IMG/VR virus record: IMGVR_UViG_3300031730_000017
Span: 1 to 33,340 of that record
Strand: one strand, 5' to 3'
Length of the DNA: 33,340 nt
DNA from: a virus
Part shown: piece after piece, positions 8,589 through 17,098 of the stretch
Numbering within the stretch: position 1 is the first letter of the stretch
Layout: each line of letters opens with the position of its first letter
Translations under genes and position numbers: made by a program
The notes under the pieces: model-generated
Told to the model about the DNA's origin: nothing
Database searches by the model: none
Seen by the model: only the letters and a program-made list of their open reading frames with translations

Positions 8589-9056
8589 TTAAACCGCCGT
8601 TACGATGGTGAAGGTGATTGTCGCGGAAGTCTCGGTTGCGTTCGTGGCAGTGAGGATGTACTCGTCACCTTGAACCGCCAACAGAGTGGGAACCGCCTGC
8701 CCGCTGCACTGCACGGTAATGTCCGTTGCGGCCTGGAATCCGGTGGAATCGTTCAAGATGCCATCCGGGTCCGTGGTCGTTCCGATGTCCACGGTGATGT
8801 CGTTTCCGGTGTCAGGATCGGCAGAGAAAGAGATATCCATGGATACCAGCTTTTCGCCAGTCACCAAGCCACCAGCGATATGCAACACGTCCGTGGTTGC
8901 GATAGTGCCTGTGTACGTATGGGTACGCGTACAGGTGTTTCCCTTCGCTTGGATCGTCGGGCCTTTGTAGATACGGGACGTGGTAGACGTTACCGCACCC
9001 GAAGCCGTGGACAGGACGGCGACAGAGCCGTATGCATCAGTGTAAAGGTTAGCCAT
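8589..9056 (-). CDS. Putative capsid decoration / head protein
   Basis: 155 residues, ATG with AAGGAG 7 bases upstream. That Shine-Dalgarno overlaps the stop of the major capsid gene. The protein is Thr/Ala/Gly-rich, beta-predicted and free of Lys-rich or membrane segments. The C-terminal half (VQGDEYILTATNATETSATITF) looks like an Ig-like or jelly-roll fold. It lies directly after the capsid gene and before a terminator-like hairpin, the usual position of a decoration or cement protein. The function is inferred from position. Confidence 0.65.
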   Translation of the reverse strand: MANLYTDAYGSVAVLSTASGAVTSTTSRIYKGPTIQAKGNTCTRTHTYTGTIATTDVLHIAGGLVTGEKLVSMDISFSADPDTGNDITVDIGTTTDPDGILNDSTGFQAATDITVQCSGQAVPTLLAVQGDEYILTATNATETSATITFTIVTAV

Positions 9057-9066
9057 GATCTACTCC

Positions 9067-10092
9067 TTAGGCCGGGTTATTGGTGACGCCGGCTTCAACG
9101 GTGATGGCCCAATTCTGGTTAAGAATCACGGGGCCATCGTGCCACTGAGCACCGACGATGCGGAGACGGTTGTCGCGGTCAGACTTGTCGGCATCCTTCA
9201 ACACAGTGAAGGTCACACCGCCCAAACCAGACTCAGACTCGGAACCCGCGAGAGATACACGACCGAAGGCTTCCTGCCCGAAGATCACGTAGGAGTAAAC
9301 GTCAACACTGACGCCGCCTACCGACTTCATGCCAGTTGCGCCGATAGCAGCACCCGCAGCAAGACGCGGTTCAAACTCCGGCGAGGTCACAAACGCCATG
9401 TCTTCCACGTAAGCGAAGAGTTCCGGCATCTTGTCGCCGCCGCCGATCTTCTGAGCCATCACGCAACCCGGAAGGTCGCGGATATCGCTCTGGCAGTCGG
9501 TATGGCACCACACCAGATAGGCCGGTTCCATGGCGTAGGTGTCGTAGTTGGTAGAGCCCTTGGTGGCTTCTCGGTGAACCTTGGCCTTGTTGGCCTTGAG
9601 GAATCGAGAAGCGACACGGAAGCGTCCAAGAGTCGGCGCACCGTTGATCGTGACTCGGGACGTAATCGCAGCCGAGTTGTAAATCACGTTGTTGCCGTTA
9701 CGGAAGGTGAACCAGCCGTTGACCTCTCGGGTCTTGCGGATCAAGTCAACCAGTCGGTTTTTCGAGTCGGCCAGAACGTCACGCTCGCCCATATCGGCCT
9801 GACGGGACGAAATCGCGAAGGACTCGGCAAACTCTTGCAGGGTCACAGTCGCGTTTTCGTAGGTCAGCGCACGGGATGCCTTGGAAACGCCCTCAGCGCT
9901 TTCTGTGGTGTCCACATCGGGAGTTACGGCACGAAGCCATGTCACAACTTCGTTCTTGTTCTTCGGCACGCGCTGCTTTTTCACGGAACGGTCAATGACC
10001 TGTACCGTGTCAGCAGCCATCAAGAGGTCGGGGGATACCCAGGTGTTAGTGGGATTGCCACTAGCGGTGTTGTTGTACGCATTAAATGCCAT
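9067..10092 (-). CDS. Major capsid protein, N4-gp56 type
   Basis: 341 residues. It builds the head shell. The sequence matches the N4-gp56-type capsid pattern: an N-terminal arm, EFAESFAISSRQADMGERDV-like long spine helix region (about 107-128), LVWCHTDCQSDIRDLPG (about 190-206), a Gly/Ala-rich loop, DVYSYVIFGQEAFGRVSLAG (about 270-290), and a C-terminal strand QNWAITVEAGVTNN. Length agrees with the family (roughly 300-400). The ATG is at 10092. A modest AAAGG lies about 10 bases upstream, overlapping the scaffold stop. It follows the scaffold gene and precedes the decoration candidate, the normal head-gene order. Confidence 0.88.
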   Translation of the reverse strand: MAFNAYNNTASGNPTNTWVSPDLLMAADTVQVIDRSVKKQRVPKNKNEVVTWLRAVTPDVDTTESAEGVSKASRALTYENATVTLQEFAESFAISSRQADMGERDVLADSKNRLVDLIRKTREVNGWFTFRNGNNVIYNSAAITSRVTINGAPTLGRFRVASRFLKANKAKVHREATKGSTNYDTYAMEPAYLVWCHTDCQSDIRDLPGCVMAQKIGGGDKMPELFAYVEDMAFVTSPEFEPRLAAGAAIGATGMKSVGGVSVDVYSYVIFGQEAFGRVSLAGSESESGLGGVTFTVLKDADKSDRDNRLRIVGAQWHDGPVILNQNWAITVEAGVTNNPA

Positions 10093-10098
10093 GAGAGT

Positions 10099-11157
10099 TT
10101 ACCTTTGAGTTCGTAGGCGTTGCATGTCCATGTCAAAGGCGGTGGCTACGTCCAAATTCTCGGGGTTCGCTCTCGCGACACCCACCCCAGAACTTCCCGG
10201 AACCGCACGCTTGACAAGGTTCTCTTGTCGGGTCTGATGCACCTGTGTAGCTTGGTGCGCTTGGGCGGCTTGCTCAGCGGTTTTCTTCTGCGTGCTCATG
10301 TGATCGTAGAAGCGTTCAAAAACCGCCTGTACTTCTTCAGCGTCTGCTGGGTCTCGTGAATTGAGCACCTGCACCATCGCCTTACTCATGAACTTCGGCA
10401 GAGAATCGAGCCAGTCACCCATTTCGTTGGAAACCGTGAGCACGTATTCATTCGTGTCAGGGTCTTGTTTAACCTCGGCATGCGTGGGCCAGTCTTGGTA
10501 CTTCGCCGCGAACACACTCTGAGCTGCTTTCTGCTCTTGGATGAACTGAGCGCTTCGGCTTTGCCCCAGATAATCGAGACTTGGCTTGACGTTCTTGTCC
10601 ATATACTCCCGGACTTTCGCCAATTCGGCCTGCTGGGCTTGGAACTGCTCATGAACCTTTGCAAGCTCTTCCTGATGCTTTCGCTCAAGGGCTTGAAACG
10701 CGGATTCAACAGGTGCGGCGTCTGCGGGGTATTGTGTGCGGTGAATTTCCCACTCCGGCAAACCTTTCAACAGGCTTACTGGGGGCTCACGCTTCTCTAT
10801 CGACGTCGCTGCGGCGGTAGGATTGTCTGCTCGTGACGTCGCTGCGGCACGGCTCTTTTCATTTTCCCACTGAGCAACTTTCTTCTCTAAGTGGGGAATC
10901 TTTCCTCTCAAACTGCGTCGGTCGCGATCAGCTTCCCTGTAACGATCTTCGATTTCCGCAGCTTTCTTGCGTTCCGCCTCTAGCAACTGTTTTGCAGCCG
11001 GTGGAAGCGTATTAATGTCGAATGTAGCAGAATCTTCAGGTTTTGCAACACCCTGAGCCTCTGGGGCAGATTTCTCTACTTTCTGGACTGGCTCTGATGC
11101 CTTGCCAGTGCCAAGCGTTTGCATATCGGCGTCAAACTGCGCGGCGATATCACTCAT
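10099..11157 (-). CDS. Putative scaffolding protein
   Basis: 352 residues, highly charged and mainly helical. Predicted coiled coils lie at about residues 55-110 (LLEAERKKAAEIEDRYREAD and after) and 155-195 (RKHQEELAKVHEQFQAQQAE). A Gln/His/Thr-rich linker precedes the C-terminus. It lies immediately upstream of the capsid gene, as scaffold genes usually do, and would guide procapsid assembly and leave before packaging. Nearly the same short motif occurs at both ends: AAQFDADMQTLGT at residues 5-17 and ATAFDMDMQRLRT near the end. The start overlaps the upstream stop by 8 bases. Confidence 0.8.
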   Translation of the reverse strand: MSDIAAQFDADMQTLGTGKASEPVQKVEKSAPEAQGVAKPEDSATFDINTLPPAAKQLLEAERKKAAEIEDRYREADRDRRSLRGKIPHLEKKVAQWENEKSRAAATSRADNPTAAATSIEKREPPVSLLKGLPEWEIHRTQYPADAAPVESAFQALERKHQEELAKVHEQFQAQQAELAKVREYMDKNVKPSLDYLGQSRSAQFIQEQKAAQSVFAAKYQDWPTHAEVKQDPDTNEYVLTVSNEMGDWLDSLPKFMSKAMVQVLNSRDPADAEEVQAVFERFYDHMSTQKKTAEQAAQAHQATQVHQTRQENLVKRAVPGSSGVGVARANPENLDVATAFDMDMQRLRTQR

Positions 11158-11335
11158 TTACTTCTCCAAAGGTTTCAAGCAAGGTGTTGAGTTCGTCAAT
11201 CCGAACCCGGCTATAAGCGTCTGAATTAGGCTCTCGATTGATAGGCCCGTCCCACAATTCCTGTTTCAGTTCCTCAATGCGTTTGGCGATAGCGTCCTTT
11301 ACCGCGCGCCATGTCTGAGTGTTCTTATCAATCAT
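11150..11335 (-). CDS. Small hypothetical protein between portal and scaffold
   Basis: 61 residues, ATG overlapping the portal stop by 4 bases (ATGA). It is charged and helical (TQTWRAVKDAIAKRIEELKQ, then LNTLLETFGE at the end). It resembles small head-assembly proteins found beside portal genes in several phages, but no domain is certain. Tight coupling to portal and scaffold on both sides supports a real gene with a head-assembly role. Confidence 0.7.
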   Translation of the reverse strand: MIDKNTQTWRAVKDAIAKRIEELKQELWDGPINREPNSDAYSRVRIDELNTLLETFGEVNE

Positions 11336-13479
11336 GCGAGGTTCACGTCATTGCCGCCCGTGCCCTCTGCTGCTATTTCCAATAGGGTTTTTGCGCGTTC
11401 CTGATTCAAAGTGTCAGCCTTCAGCTGAAGCTCTGCGGCAGTCTTGTCGCGTTCGCGTGAATCCTTGGCACCTTCAACAAGCGCTTTCGACTCAGCATCC
11501 AAGGCGGCAATGTTCTGCCGGACTTGTGCCTCGGCTTGGGTATTGAACTGATCGGACGCCGCCTTAATACTCGCAGCCTCAAGATTCATTCGTGCCACAA
11601 GCTGATCGTTCTGCATCTTCAGTTGAGCAACCTGCATTTCCCCGTCAATCTTCATCTGCTCAACGGCCTTCTGAGCCTCAATCTTCATCATTTCCGGGTT
11701 AGGCTGCTGCGCTTGTTGTTCCTGTATAGCCTGGGCTTCTTCCTTCGTGACCATGACGATATCGGCATCAAGGTTCGTCTGGTCAATGACCATCTTCGTA
11801 AGCTCATACATCCGGAAAAACGGGGCAATCGCAGGGTTTTGTGCCATCTGAATAACTTGCATGCCCTGCTGAGCGTTGATGTCCTTGGTGAGAAGGTGGC
11901 TTGATGCTTTGGGAACAACATCAAACGCCCACTTAGCCTCTTTGTTCGTCCCGTAAGCGAGTTCAAAGTCAATGAACGACCGGAACAAAGGCTTTGTGAT
12001 GCTGTCATCCCAGTTCTTCGCCGCGTCAGACTGAATAATGTTGTCTTCAATCCGCATCATCGCGAACATGGCCGCGCCCATCTTCACGTCAGCGTTAGGC
12101 GACTGTTCCATAGGCTGAACCATCGCGTGATTTTCGGCGTTCTGGCCGGACTGGGTATAAACGAGCATTGCGGACTCTGACGTATTGGGGACCGTCGTGA
12201 TCTGCAACACCTTGTTGATGTCGTCCGTACCGCTGCGCAAGAGGATAGGCTTACGAAACGGGTAACTCAGCACTCCGTTCTCGGTGTCGAATGCGCCCTT
12301 CACCACCCCAACAATGGGATAAGCCGCCGCCATAGAATTGAGCTTAACCGCTGACCATGCCAAGTTGCGGTCGTACTGGTCATTGGCGATATCGTGCGGG
12401 ACGCCCCAGCCAAAGACAGAATCCGGATCAACGGAATAGTTGAACACATGGAACTGAACGGCATCATCATCTGACGGGACGGCTTTCAGGGTAATCCCCT
12501 GACAGAACCACACTTCACCGTCCACCGTGTCTTGCTCGGCCTTCTGTGAAGAGTCGAGATAGTTCAGGCACTTCGTGTCAATCGAGCCGGTGAACTTCCA
12601 AATCGGGTATTTCCCTTTCAGGACCGCTTTCGTATCCCCTGACTCGGAAACGTTCGCCTTGTCGTTCAAAATGCCCGGATTCGGCGGAAGCTCCAAAAGC
12701 CTTGCAATCTGCTCAGCGTCAAAGCCTGGGGATTCGGCGAGCTTCTTAACCTGCTTTGGCGTCATCAAGTCGAGAAGGAAAACACCCTCGCACTCGCTCA
12801 TCTTCCGGCAAGGCTTGGGATAGAACCGCCTATAGTCCAGACGAATCACCGAGGGGACAATCGAGGCTTCCATGATGAACGTCGTTACCGGGTTTCCTGC
12901 CTCATCCTGGGTTGTAGTCGAGACTTTCTTGTTGACCACCTTCGGGAAAGGGCCGTGCAACACACCGGTCCCAACTTCACACGCGTCCTTGATGCACAAG
13001 CGCCCCTGAGTCGAGTAATCGGCCTCAGCAAGATAGTCCTTGATCTGCTTTTCCATCGCCGCCGCTGCCCTGTCGGCTTTCTGTGACAGCTTGAGCTTCA
13101 ACTCAGGATCGTTAGGGTCGATCCCTTCCAGCATCGTCGGAGTCGGCTTAGTCACCGGCGACGGAACAATGTCTGCCTGCTGCTCATCCGTGCCAAAGAG
13201 CATGTTCACGATGCGCGCAATGATCTTTCGGGCGATCGGCTTTGTGATGTTGTCCGTAGCCCTCTGATGCTCTGGCTTGTCGGTAGGCGTGGACATATAG
13301 CCGCCCGCGTCCTTCGTGCCAGACAATCGAGTTGTCCCGTCCCTCAGCTGCCTTTCTGCCTCTAGCCAGCGCTGTTCGTAAGTCGTGCGCCATTCAATCG
13401 CGGCGTCCTTGTCCTTCTCAAGCGCTGTCCCGTACTTATCGAGGTAATCCCGACGTTCGGTATCTTCGAGATTATCCAA
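11332..13479 (-). CDS. Portal protein
   Basis: 715 residues. It forms the dodecameric DNA entry ring at one capsid vertex. The N-terminal region with the YEQRW motif, the central RLDYRRFYPKPCRKMSECEG segment, KYPIWKFTGSID, FNYSVDPDSVFGWGVPHDIA and the long Gln/Ala/Glu-rich C-terminal coiled coil (about 560-700) agree with P22/N4-like portals of about 700 residues. It follows TerL and precedes scaffold and capsid. The start codon is TTG: AAGGA lies 8 bases before it, and the frame has no other early start. The TTG sits inside the last codons of TerL, so translation is probably coupled. Confidence 0.85.
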   Translation of the reverse strand: MDNLEDTERRDYLDKYGTALEKDKDAAIEWRTTYEQRWLEAERQLRDGTTRLSGTKDAGGYMSTPTDKPEHQRATDNITKPIARKIIARIVNMLFGTDEQQADIVPSPVTKPTPTMLEGIDPNDPELKLKLSQKADRAAAAMEKQIKDYLAEADYSTQGRLCIKDACEVGTGVLHGPFPKVVNKKVSTTTQDEAGNPVTTFIMEASIVPSVIRLDYRRFYPKPCRKMSECEGVFLLDLMTPKQVKKLAESPGFDAEQIARLLELPPNPGILNDKANVSESGDTKAVLKGKYPIWKFTGSIDTKCLNYLDSSQKAEQDTVDGEVWFCQGITLKAVPSDDDAVQFHVFNYSVDPDSVFGWGVPHDIANDQYDRNLAWSAVKLNSMAAAYPIVGVVKGAFDTENGVLSYPFRKPILLRSGTDDINKVLQITTVPNTSESAMLVYTQSGQNAENHAMVQPMEQSPNADVKMGAAMFAMMRIEDNIIQSDAAKNWDDSITKPLFRSFIDFELAYGTNKEAKWAFDVVPKASSHLLTKDINAQQGMQVIQMAQNPAIAPFFRMYELTKMVIDQTNLDADIVMVTKEEAQAIQEQQAQQPNPEMMKIEAQKAVEQMKIDGEMQVAQLKMQNDQLVARMNLEAASIKAASDQFNTQAEAQVRQNIAALDAESKALVEGAKDSRERDKTAAELQLKADTLNQERAKTLLEIAAEGTGGNDVNLA

Positions 13480-14953
13480 AGGCTAAGTCCTTAAATTGCG
13501 TTGTGGTTACTGCTGGACGTTCTGCTACGTCTTCGACAGCCATACAGAGATACCGGCATGAATCTAAAATATGGTCATTTACCTTCACGATACGCTGTGT
13601 TGGCTTGCCCTCGTCGTCCATTTCATATGAGTAGCTGCGGAATTCGTCTAGGAACTTTTCGCAGGTGCGGAAGACTTTTAGGCGCCCATCATTCAGCCGG
13701 GTCAGCACTTTGACGATGCCGGTATCAACCGCTTTCGTGGCAAGGCGAAGATTCAGCCCGTAGCCTTTGTACTCATTCAACATCTTCTTTCCGTCTATTT
13801 GGCTCACTGCAGAAGCATCGCCAACGCCCGGCATGTTGAGGAACCCGAAAGCTCTGTTTCGAGCTAGGAACCGAGTCGCGTGCAAGCCTGCGTCCGTTCC
13901 TTCGCCGCCATCCTTGTACTCGCTGACGATGTAAACCGTGTCTGAGTCTGCGTCATACGCTCCCCAGACAGCGGCAGTGTTGTGATATCCGCCGTCCATC
14001 GCCCAAATCCACCGCCAATGTTTCTGCGTCGGGATCGGGTCAATAACAAAGTCCTTCTCAAGCGTCGGATACACCGCACCCTGCCCGCGACTCGGGACGC
14101 CGGTTTTAACCGCGTCCTGCAGGTAAATCGACGTATTCGCCAATGTGTTCCTTTTCCACTCTTCAGTAAGGTGCGGTATCTCGTCCCAGCTACACGTCAC
14201 AATGACGCGCGAAGGGTCTGGTTCGTCCATAAACAACCTGACGGCTTCGGTTCGCCCCTCAAGCGCTGCAACGGTGTAGATAACCCGTGCATTCTCTCGG
14301 TTTCGTGTACGCATCAGCCCTTGCGAGTAGATCGCCAGTGGGCACGGCTCGTCATAGGCCACGATATCCTTATCCGTACCGTAGAACGCCGCCACGCCTT
14401 GTTCGTAAGCCTTGAAGCCTACGTGCGTAGTCGTTCCGTCAGCACGTTTGATGCGAAACGAGTCAATCGAGCCTTGAGACAAGCGGCTGATCGAATCAAG
14501 GTCAAGCCAGTCAACCGGCAGGATTCCACCGCCAATGTGTTCCAGCTTCGGCGGACCCAGCCACTTCGTCTGCATAATGTCGCGGACAGAGCGAATCGTC
14601 CCACCGCACACCCAAATGCTTAGTGGGCGGTTGTACCTGACGCCTTCCCACCAATGCGGATACCAGCCCCGTGCATGACAGGAAAGCTCATACAGCAGCG
14701 CCTCTGTTTTTCCACTTCCAACCGCTGCGAGGAACATTCGAGCGAAAACATTAGCCCCGCGAGCGAAGAATTCCAGGTGCTTCGGGTATCTTTCACGAGC
14801 CGGGAAAATCACCCCATCAGGCCCGATAGTTTCCTCATCCGGGAAATACAACCTTAGACGATTTCTGCTATCTCGCCTTTCTAGCTCATCCCGAATAGCC
14901 ACCAATGCCCGACGCTTCCCCTGGACATCCGCAGGCATTGCAAATGCGGTCAT
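13472..14953 (-). CDS. Terminase large subunit (ATPase and nuclease)
   Basis: 493 residues. It is the packaging motor that cuts concatemeric DNA and pumps it through the portal. The ATPase domain has a Walker A AAVGSGKT at 76-83, a Walker B IVAYDE at 197-202 and a coupling-type segment IYTVAA at 225-230. The RNase H-like nuclease domain shows acidic residues D320 (WAMDGG), D379 (GVGDAS) and D460/D464 (NDHILDS). Length is normal for TerL. The ATG overlaps the preceding stop by 4 bases. The gene is separated from TerS by three virion-like genes, which is not the usual adjacent arrangement. Confidence 0.92.
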   Translation of the reverse strand: MTAFAMPADVQGKRRALVAIRDELERRDSRNRLRLYFPDEETIGPDGVIFPARERYPKHLEFFARGANVFARMFLAAVGSGKTEALLYELSCHARGWYPHWWEGVRYNRPLSIWVCGGTIRSVRDIMQTKWLGPPKLEHIGGGILPVDWLDLDSISRLSQGSIDSFRIKRADGTTTHVGFKAYEQGVAAFYGTDKDIVAYDEPCPLAIYSQGLMRTRNRENARVIYTVAALEGRTEAVRLFMDEPDPSRVIVTCSWDEIPHLTEEWKRNTLANTSIYLQDAVKTGVPSRGQGAVYPTLEKDFVIDPIPTQKHWRWIWAMDGGYHNTAAVWGAYDADSDTVYIVSEYKDGGEGTDAGLHATRFLARNRAFGFLNMPGVGDASAVSQIDGKKMLNEYKGYGLNLRLATKAVDTGIVKVLTRLNDGRLKVFRTCEKFLDEFRSYSYEMDDEGKPTQRIVKVNDHILDSCRYLCMAVEDVAERPAVTTTQFKDLAFG

Positions 14954-15489
14954 GCCAGCTTTCTTGCCCGCCCAAACGATCCAGCCCGAGCGTTAGGGCC
15001 GGAACCCACAGCCTCACGGCATGCCCGAGCGATGAGCGTTCCGGGGTTAGGGCCGTTCCTTAAAATCCCGTTCACCACGTAGATAGCCTGCGTCGTCCCG
15101 TTGCTATTGGCGTGCGTCCCTACAGTGTCATAAGCGGTTGCAAGCTGGCTTGTGGTCACCAGGGTAGCCGTCCAGTAGGTTACGGTGTAGTGAATCGACA
15201 GGGGCGACGCAGGCCCATTCACAGCCGCAAAAATCGCGGTTGTCGTAGCGTCTGAGTCAAGGATCAACCTATAGTCGAACGCATAAACACCGTAAGCCGA
15301 GACAGGAATCCCTGTCCCGGTTACGTCTACGTACGATGTCCCAAGCTCTAGCTGATCGGACTCTTTGAGCGATGTCAACTCATTGAGTCCGAATGCCAGT
15401 TCCTTCAGTGCCAAAATACCGCCAGGACTCAGGTCTTGCGATCCCTGCATCTTTGTGATGACCGCGTCTAGCTGAGCCTTGGTGGGCAT
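14950..15489 (-). CDS. Hypothetical virion protein upstream of TerL
   Basis: 179 residues from an ATG that overlaps the previous stop by one base (TAATG). A longer TTG-initiated version adds only 8 residues and is less likely. A short helical N-terminus (AQLDAVITKMQGSQDLSPGG) precedes a beta-rich domain with YGVYAFDYRLILDSDATTTA and an Ala/Thr/Asn-rich strand region. That style is common in phage head or fibre appendage domains. The C-terminus is basic (FGRARKLA). The function is not known, and a minor head or fibre component is the best guess. Confidence 0.65.
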   Translation of the reverse strand: MPTKAQLDAVITKMQGSQDLSPGGILALKELAFGLNELTSLKESDQLELGTSYVDVTGTGIPVSAYGVYAFDYRLILDSDATTTAIFAAVNGPASPLSIHYTVTYWTATLVTTSQLATAYDTVGTHANSNGTTQAIYVVNGILRNGPNPGTLIARACREAVGSGPNARAGSFGRARKLA

Positions 15490-16109
15490 TACTGATCCGC
15501 CAGATTCATCCAAGTGATGATAATGGTTCCCGTCAAAGTCTGGGTTGCGTCAGCGTCCACATCGCCCGTGGTTGCATAGGCGGTGTTGATGTACAAATCC
15601 GCAGCGGTTCCAGTGCCGTTGATAAGTACAGGGGCCGCAAGGAACGGGACAACAGCAGTGCCGGCAACGTTGATCGTGGCCGAAGAGGTAAACGCAATGC
15701 TCGGGGCGATGTTCGCCATCGTCGAGGTTAGGGATACGTTCGATGCTGTAGCCGTACCAAGAGCCAGAGCGCCGGTCACGGAAGCGTTGAGGGTTGCTGT
15801 CAGGTCCGAAGTAGTCGTCTGAGCGATAGAGCCCACGCAGCCCATCACCAGAATCTGGCCTTCCGGGAAATCGAAAATCTTCGTTCCCTGGTACTCAGTT
15901 CCATTGACTACAGCCTGCGGGGTGGCCGTCAATCGCAGAGTCGTCTGCCGGATAGCCCCCTGTCGCGACTCAGAAGCTGTGACAGTGGCCCCGTTCGGAA
16001 GCCCGTTGCCTTCCAGCGGATCGCCGAACATCGTCAGAAGTGCCCGACGCTGGACGCCAGGGAAAGTGTTCAGTGCGCGGTTGCGCTCTACATTCGTGGT
16101 AATTGCCAT
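15489..16109 (-). CDS. Hypothetical beta-rich virion protein (decoration/appendage-like)
   Basis: 206 residues. The ATG is preceded by AAAGGA at 7 bases. A basic N-terminal arm (residues 1-25) is followed by a Thr/Ala/Ser-rich beta domain with repeated short strands (LTATLNASVTGALALGTATA) and very few charges. This composition is typical of capsid decoration or trimeric appendage proteins. It is the first gene after a regulatory gap, so it probably opens a transcription unit that continues into TerL and the portal. Confidence 0.65.
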   Translation of the reverse strand: MAITTNVERNRALNTFPGVQRRALLTMFGDPLEGNGLPNGATVTASESRQGAIRQTTLRLTATPQAVVNGTEYQGTKIFDFPEGQILVMGCVGSIAQTTTSDLTATLNASVTGALALGTATASNVSLTSTMANIAPSIAFTSSATINVAGTAVVPFLAAPVLINGTGTAADLYINTAYATTGDVDADATQTLTGTIIITWMNLADQ

Positions 16110-16185
16110 TGTGTTTCCTTTGCGTTGGAAGAATCCAACCGGCAGTTAGCCGGCGCTGCATCCGGAACCGGGATGCTCGGGTGAA

Positions 16186-16214
16186 AGTATAGGTTTTCGA
16201 TACCTTAGCAGAAG
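16186..16214 (-). promoter_or_regulatory. Possible weak promoter for the TerL/head operon
   Basis: On the minus strand TATACT (16186-16191) resembles a -10 box. The region 16-18 bases upstream is only a poor -35 match. GATACC (16199-16204) and GGTATC (16227-16232) form an inverted repeat across this site, which would suit an operator. A 6-bp hairpin (GTTGGA-agaa-TCCAAC, 16124-16139) lies in the leader before the ribosome-binding site. It could instead be a phage-specific promoter or no promoter at all. Confidence 0.3.
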
Positions 16215-16234
16215 ATTTGGCGGTTCGGTATCAT

Positions 16235-16288
16235 AAAAGCCCGCAATCCTGATCCCGGATTAGGGGATGTACCATTTGGTACAGGGCT
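16235..16288 (-). terminator. Branched terminator-like structure after the 109-residue gene
   Basis: Starting at the stop codon, minus-strand AGCCC (16284-16288) pairs with GGGCT (16238-16242), which is followed by more T's (TTTT run at 16235-16238). Two hairpins lie inside: TGTACC-AAAT-GGTACA (16268-16283) and AATCC-7-GGATT (16245-16261). The arrangement suggests an intrinsic terminator with a branched stem. The outer stem is short, so efficiency is uncertain. Confidence 0.45.
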
Positions 16289-16617
16289 CAAACCTTCTTA
16301 ATCCCAACGTCCGCCGTAATCAGCACGGTTCCGGAAGGGTCTGCGGATACGTCAAAGCGGTAGTAGCCGCCACGTAGTTCCATCATCGACACGTTCGCAG
16401 GGGTTCCGCCGCTTCCAGTGAACAGGACCGCCGTATTGGTGGCCCCGCCAGCGTTGAAGTCGTACAGGGTGACGAACGTACCGCCCACATTCCGCGCAAT
16501 CGCCACCGTCTCAGCCGCGCCCAGGCCCGTACACGCATACACGCACGTCTCGTAAGCGCTACTGTCGTGGTACTTGATGAAGTCCGTCGAATCGCCTTGT
16601 ATCAGTTCCTGTGCCAT
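16288..16617 (-). CDS. Small hypothetical virion protein
   Basis: 109 residues, ATG one base after the TerS stop (TGACATG). The protein is beta-rich with little charge: YETCVYACTGLGAAETVAIA, then VTLYDFNAGGATNTAVLFTG and RGGYYRFDVSADPSGTVLI. It resembles small phage decoration or collar proteins in composition, but no family is certain. It ends at a terminator-like structure, so it is probably the last gene of the lysis-TerS transcript. Confidence 0.65.
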   Translation of the reverse strand: MAQELIQGDSTDFIKYHDSSAYETCVYACTGLGAAETVAIARNVGGTFVTLYDFNAGGATNTAVLFTGSGGTPANVSMMELRGGYYRFDVSADPSGTVLITADVGIKKV

Positions 16618-16618
16618 G

Positions 16619-17098
16619 TCATTCCTTCAGTTCAGTAGATAGTTGCTTGATTAGGTCTGCCGCTGCCTTCTTGAGCACGTCATCTGGCACGGTTTCGTAT
16701 TGGATCGGGCCACCGTTGGCGCCTGTGTGTTCTTGTGTCACTTTCTCGCCGTAGTCAGCGGGCGCAATCTTGGTAGCCCGCCAGCGTAGGTGATGGGCCG
16801 CTTCCTTCGCTTTAGCCAGCTCGAATGGATCAGCAGCACTCTCAATGCCCTGTAACGCCTTCTCGTCCCACATACGAGACGTGACTCGCCTAGCCTCTCT
16901 CGCACGTGCGGAACGTTCAGGGATCGCCTCTAGCCACGTCTGAAGCGTCCCGAACGACACCCCAATCGCAGCGCAGATATGGGTCAGCGGTTCACCGTCG
17001 CAGATGCGTTCACATATGCGGTCGATACCCTCAGCGTCTAGTAGCGCTTGAGCAGGGGCTACACCGTTCCCGCCTGCGTTAACCTGATTTTTAGACAT
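16619..17098 (-). CDS. Terminase small subunit
   Basis: 159 residues. TerS binds the packaging site and regulates TerL. The N-terminal third holds an HTH-like segment (RICERICDGEPLTHICAAIG, then VSFGTLQTWL). The C-terminal half carries AKAKEAAHHLRWRATKIAPA followed by YGEK, a pattern seen in Sf6-type small terminases. I chose the ATG at 17098 because it overlaps the upstream stop as ATGTCTAA with GGA just upstream. An in-frame ATG at 17134 would add 12 residues but has no Shine-Dalgarno. A homing endonuclease gene lies directly upstream. Confidence 0.8.
   Translation of the reverse strand: MSKNQVNAGGNGVAPAQALLDAEGIDRICERICDGEPLTHICAAIGVSFGTLQTWLEAIPERSARAREARRVTSRMWDEKALQGIESAADPFELAKAKEAAHHLRWRATKIAPADYGEKVTQEHTGANGGPIQYETVPDDVLKKAAADLIKQLSTELKE

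Noticed and set aside
8229-9086. Plus-strand open frame of 285 codons
   Set aside because: It is antisense to two coupled minus-strand genes and the hairpin between them, and its product is Arg/Gly-rich shadow sequence.
9055-10116. Plus-strand open frame of 353 codons opposite the capsid gene
   Set aside because: It is the mirror of the major capsid gene. The capsid product is well recognised and the antisense translation has no family character.
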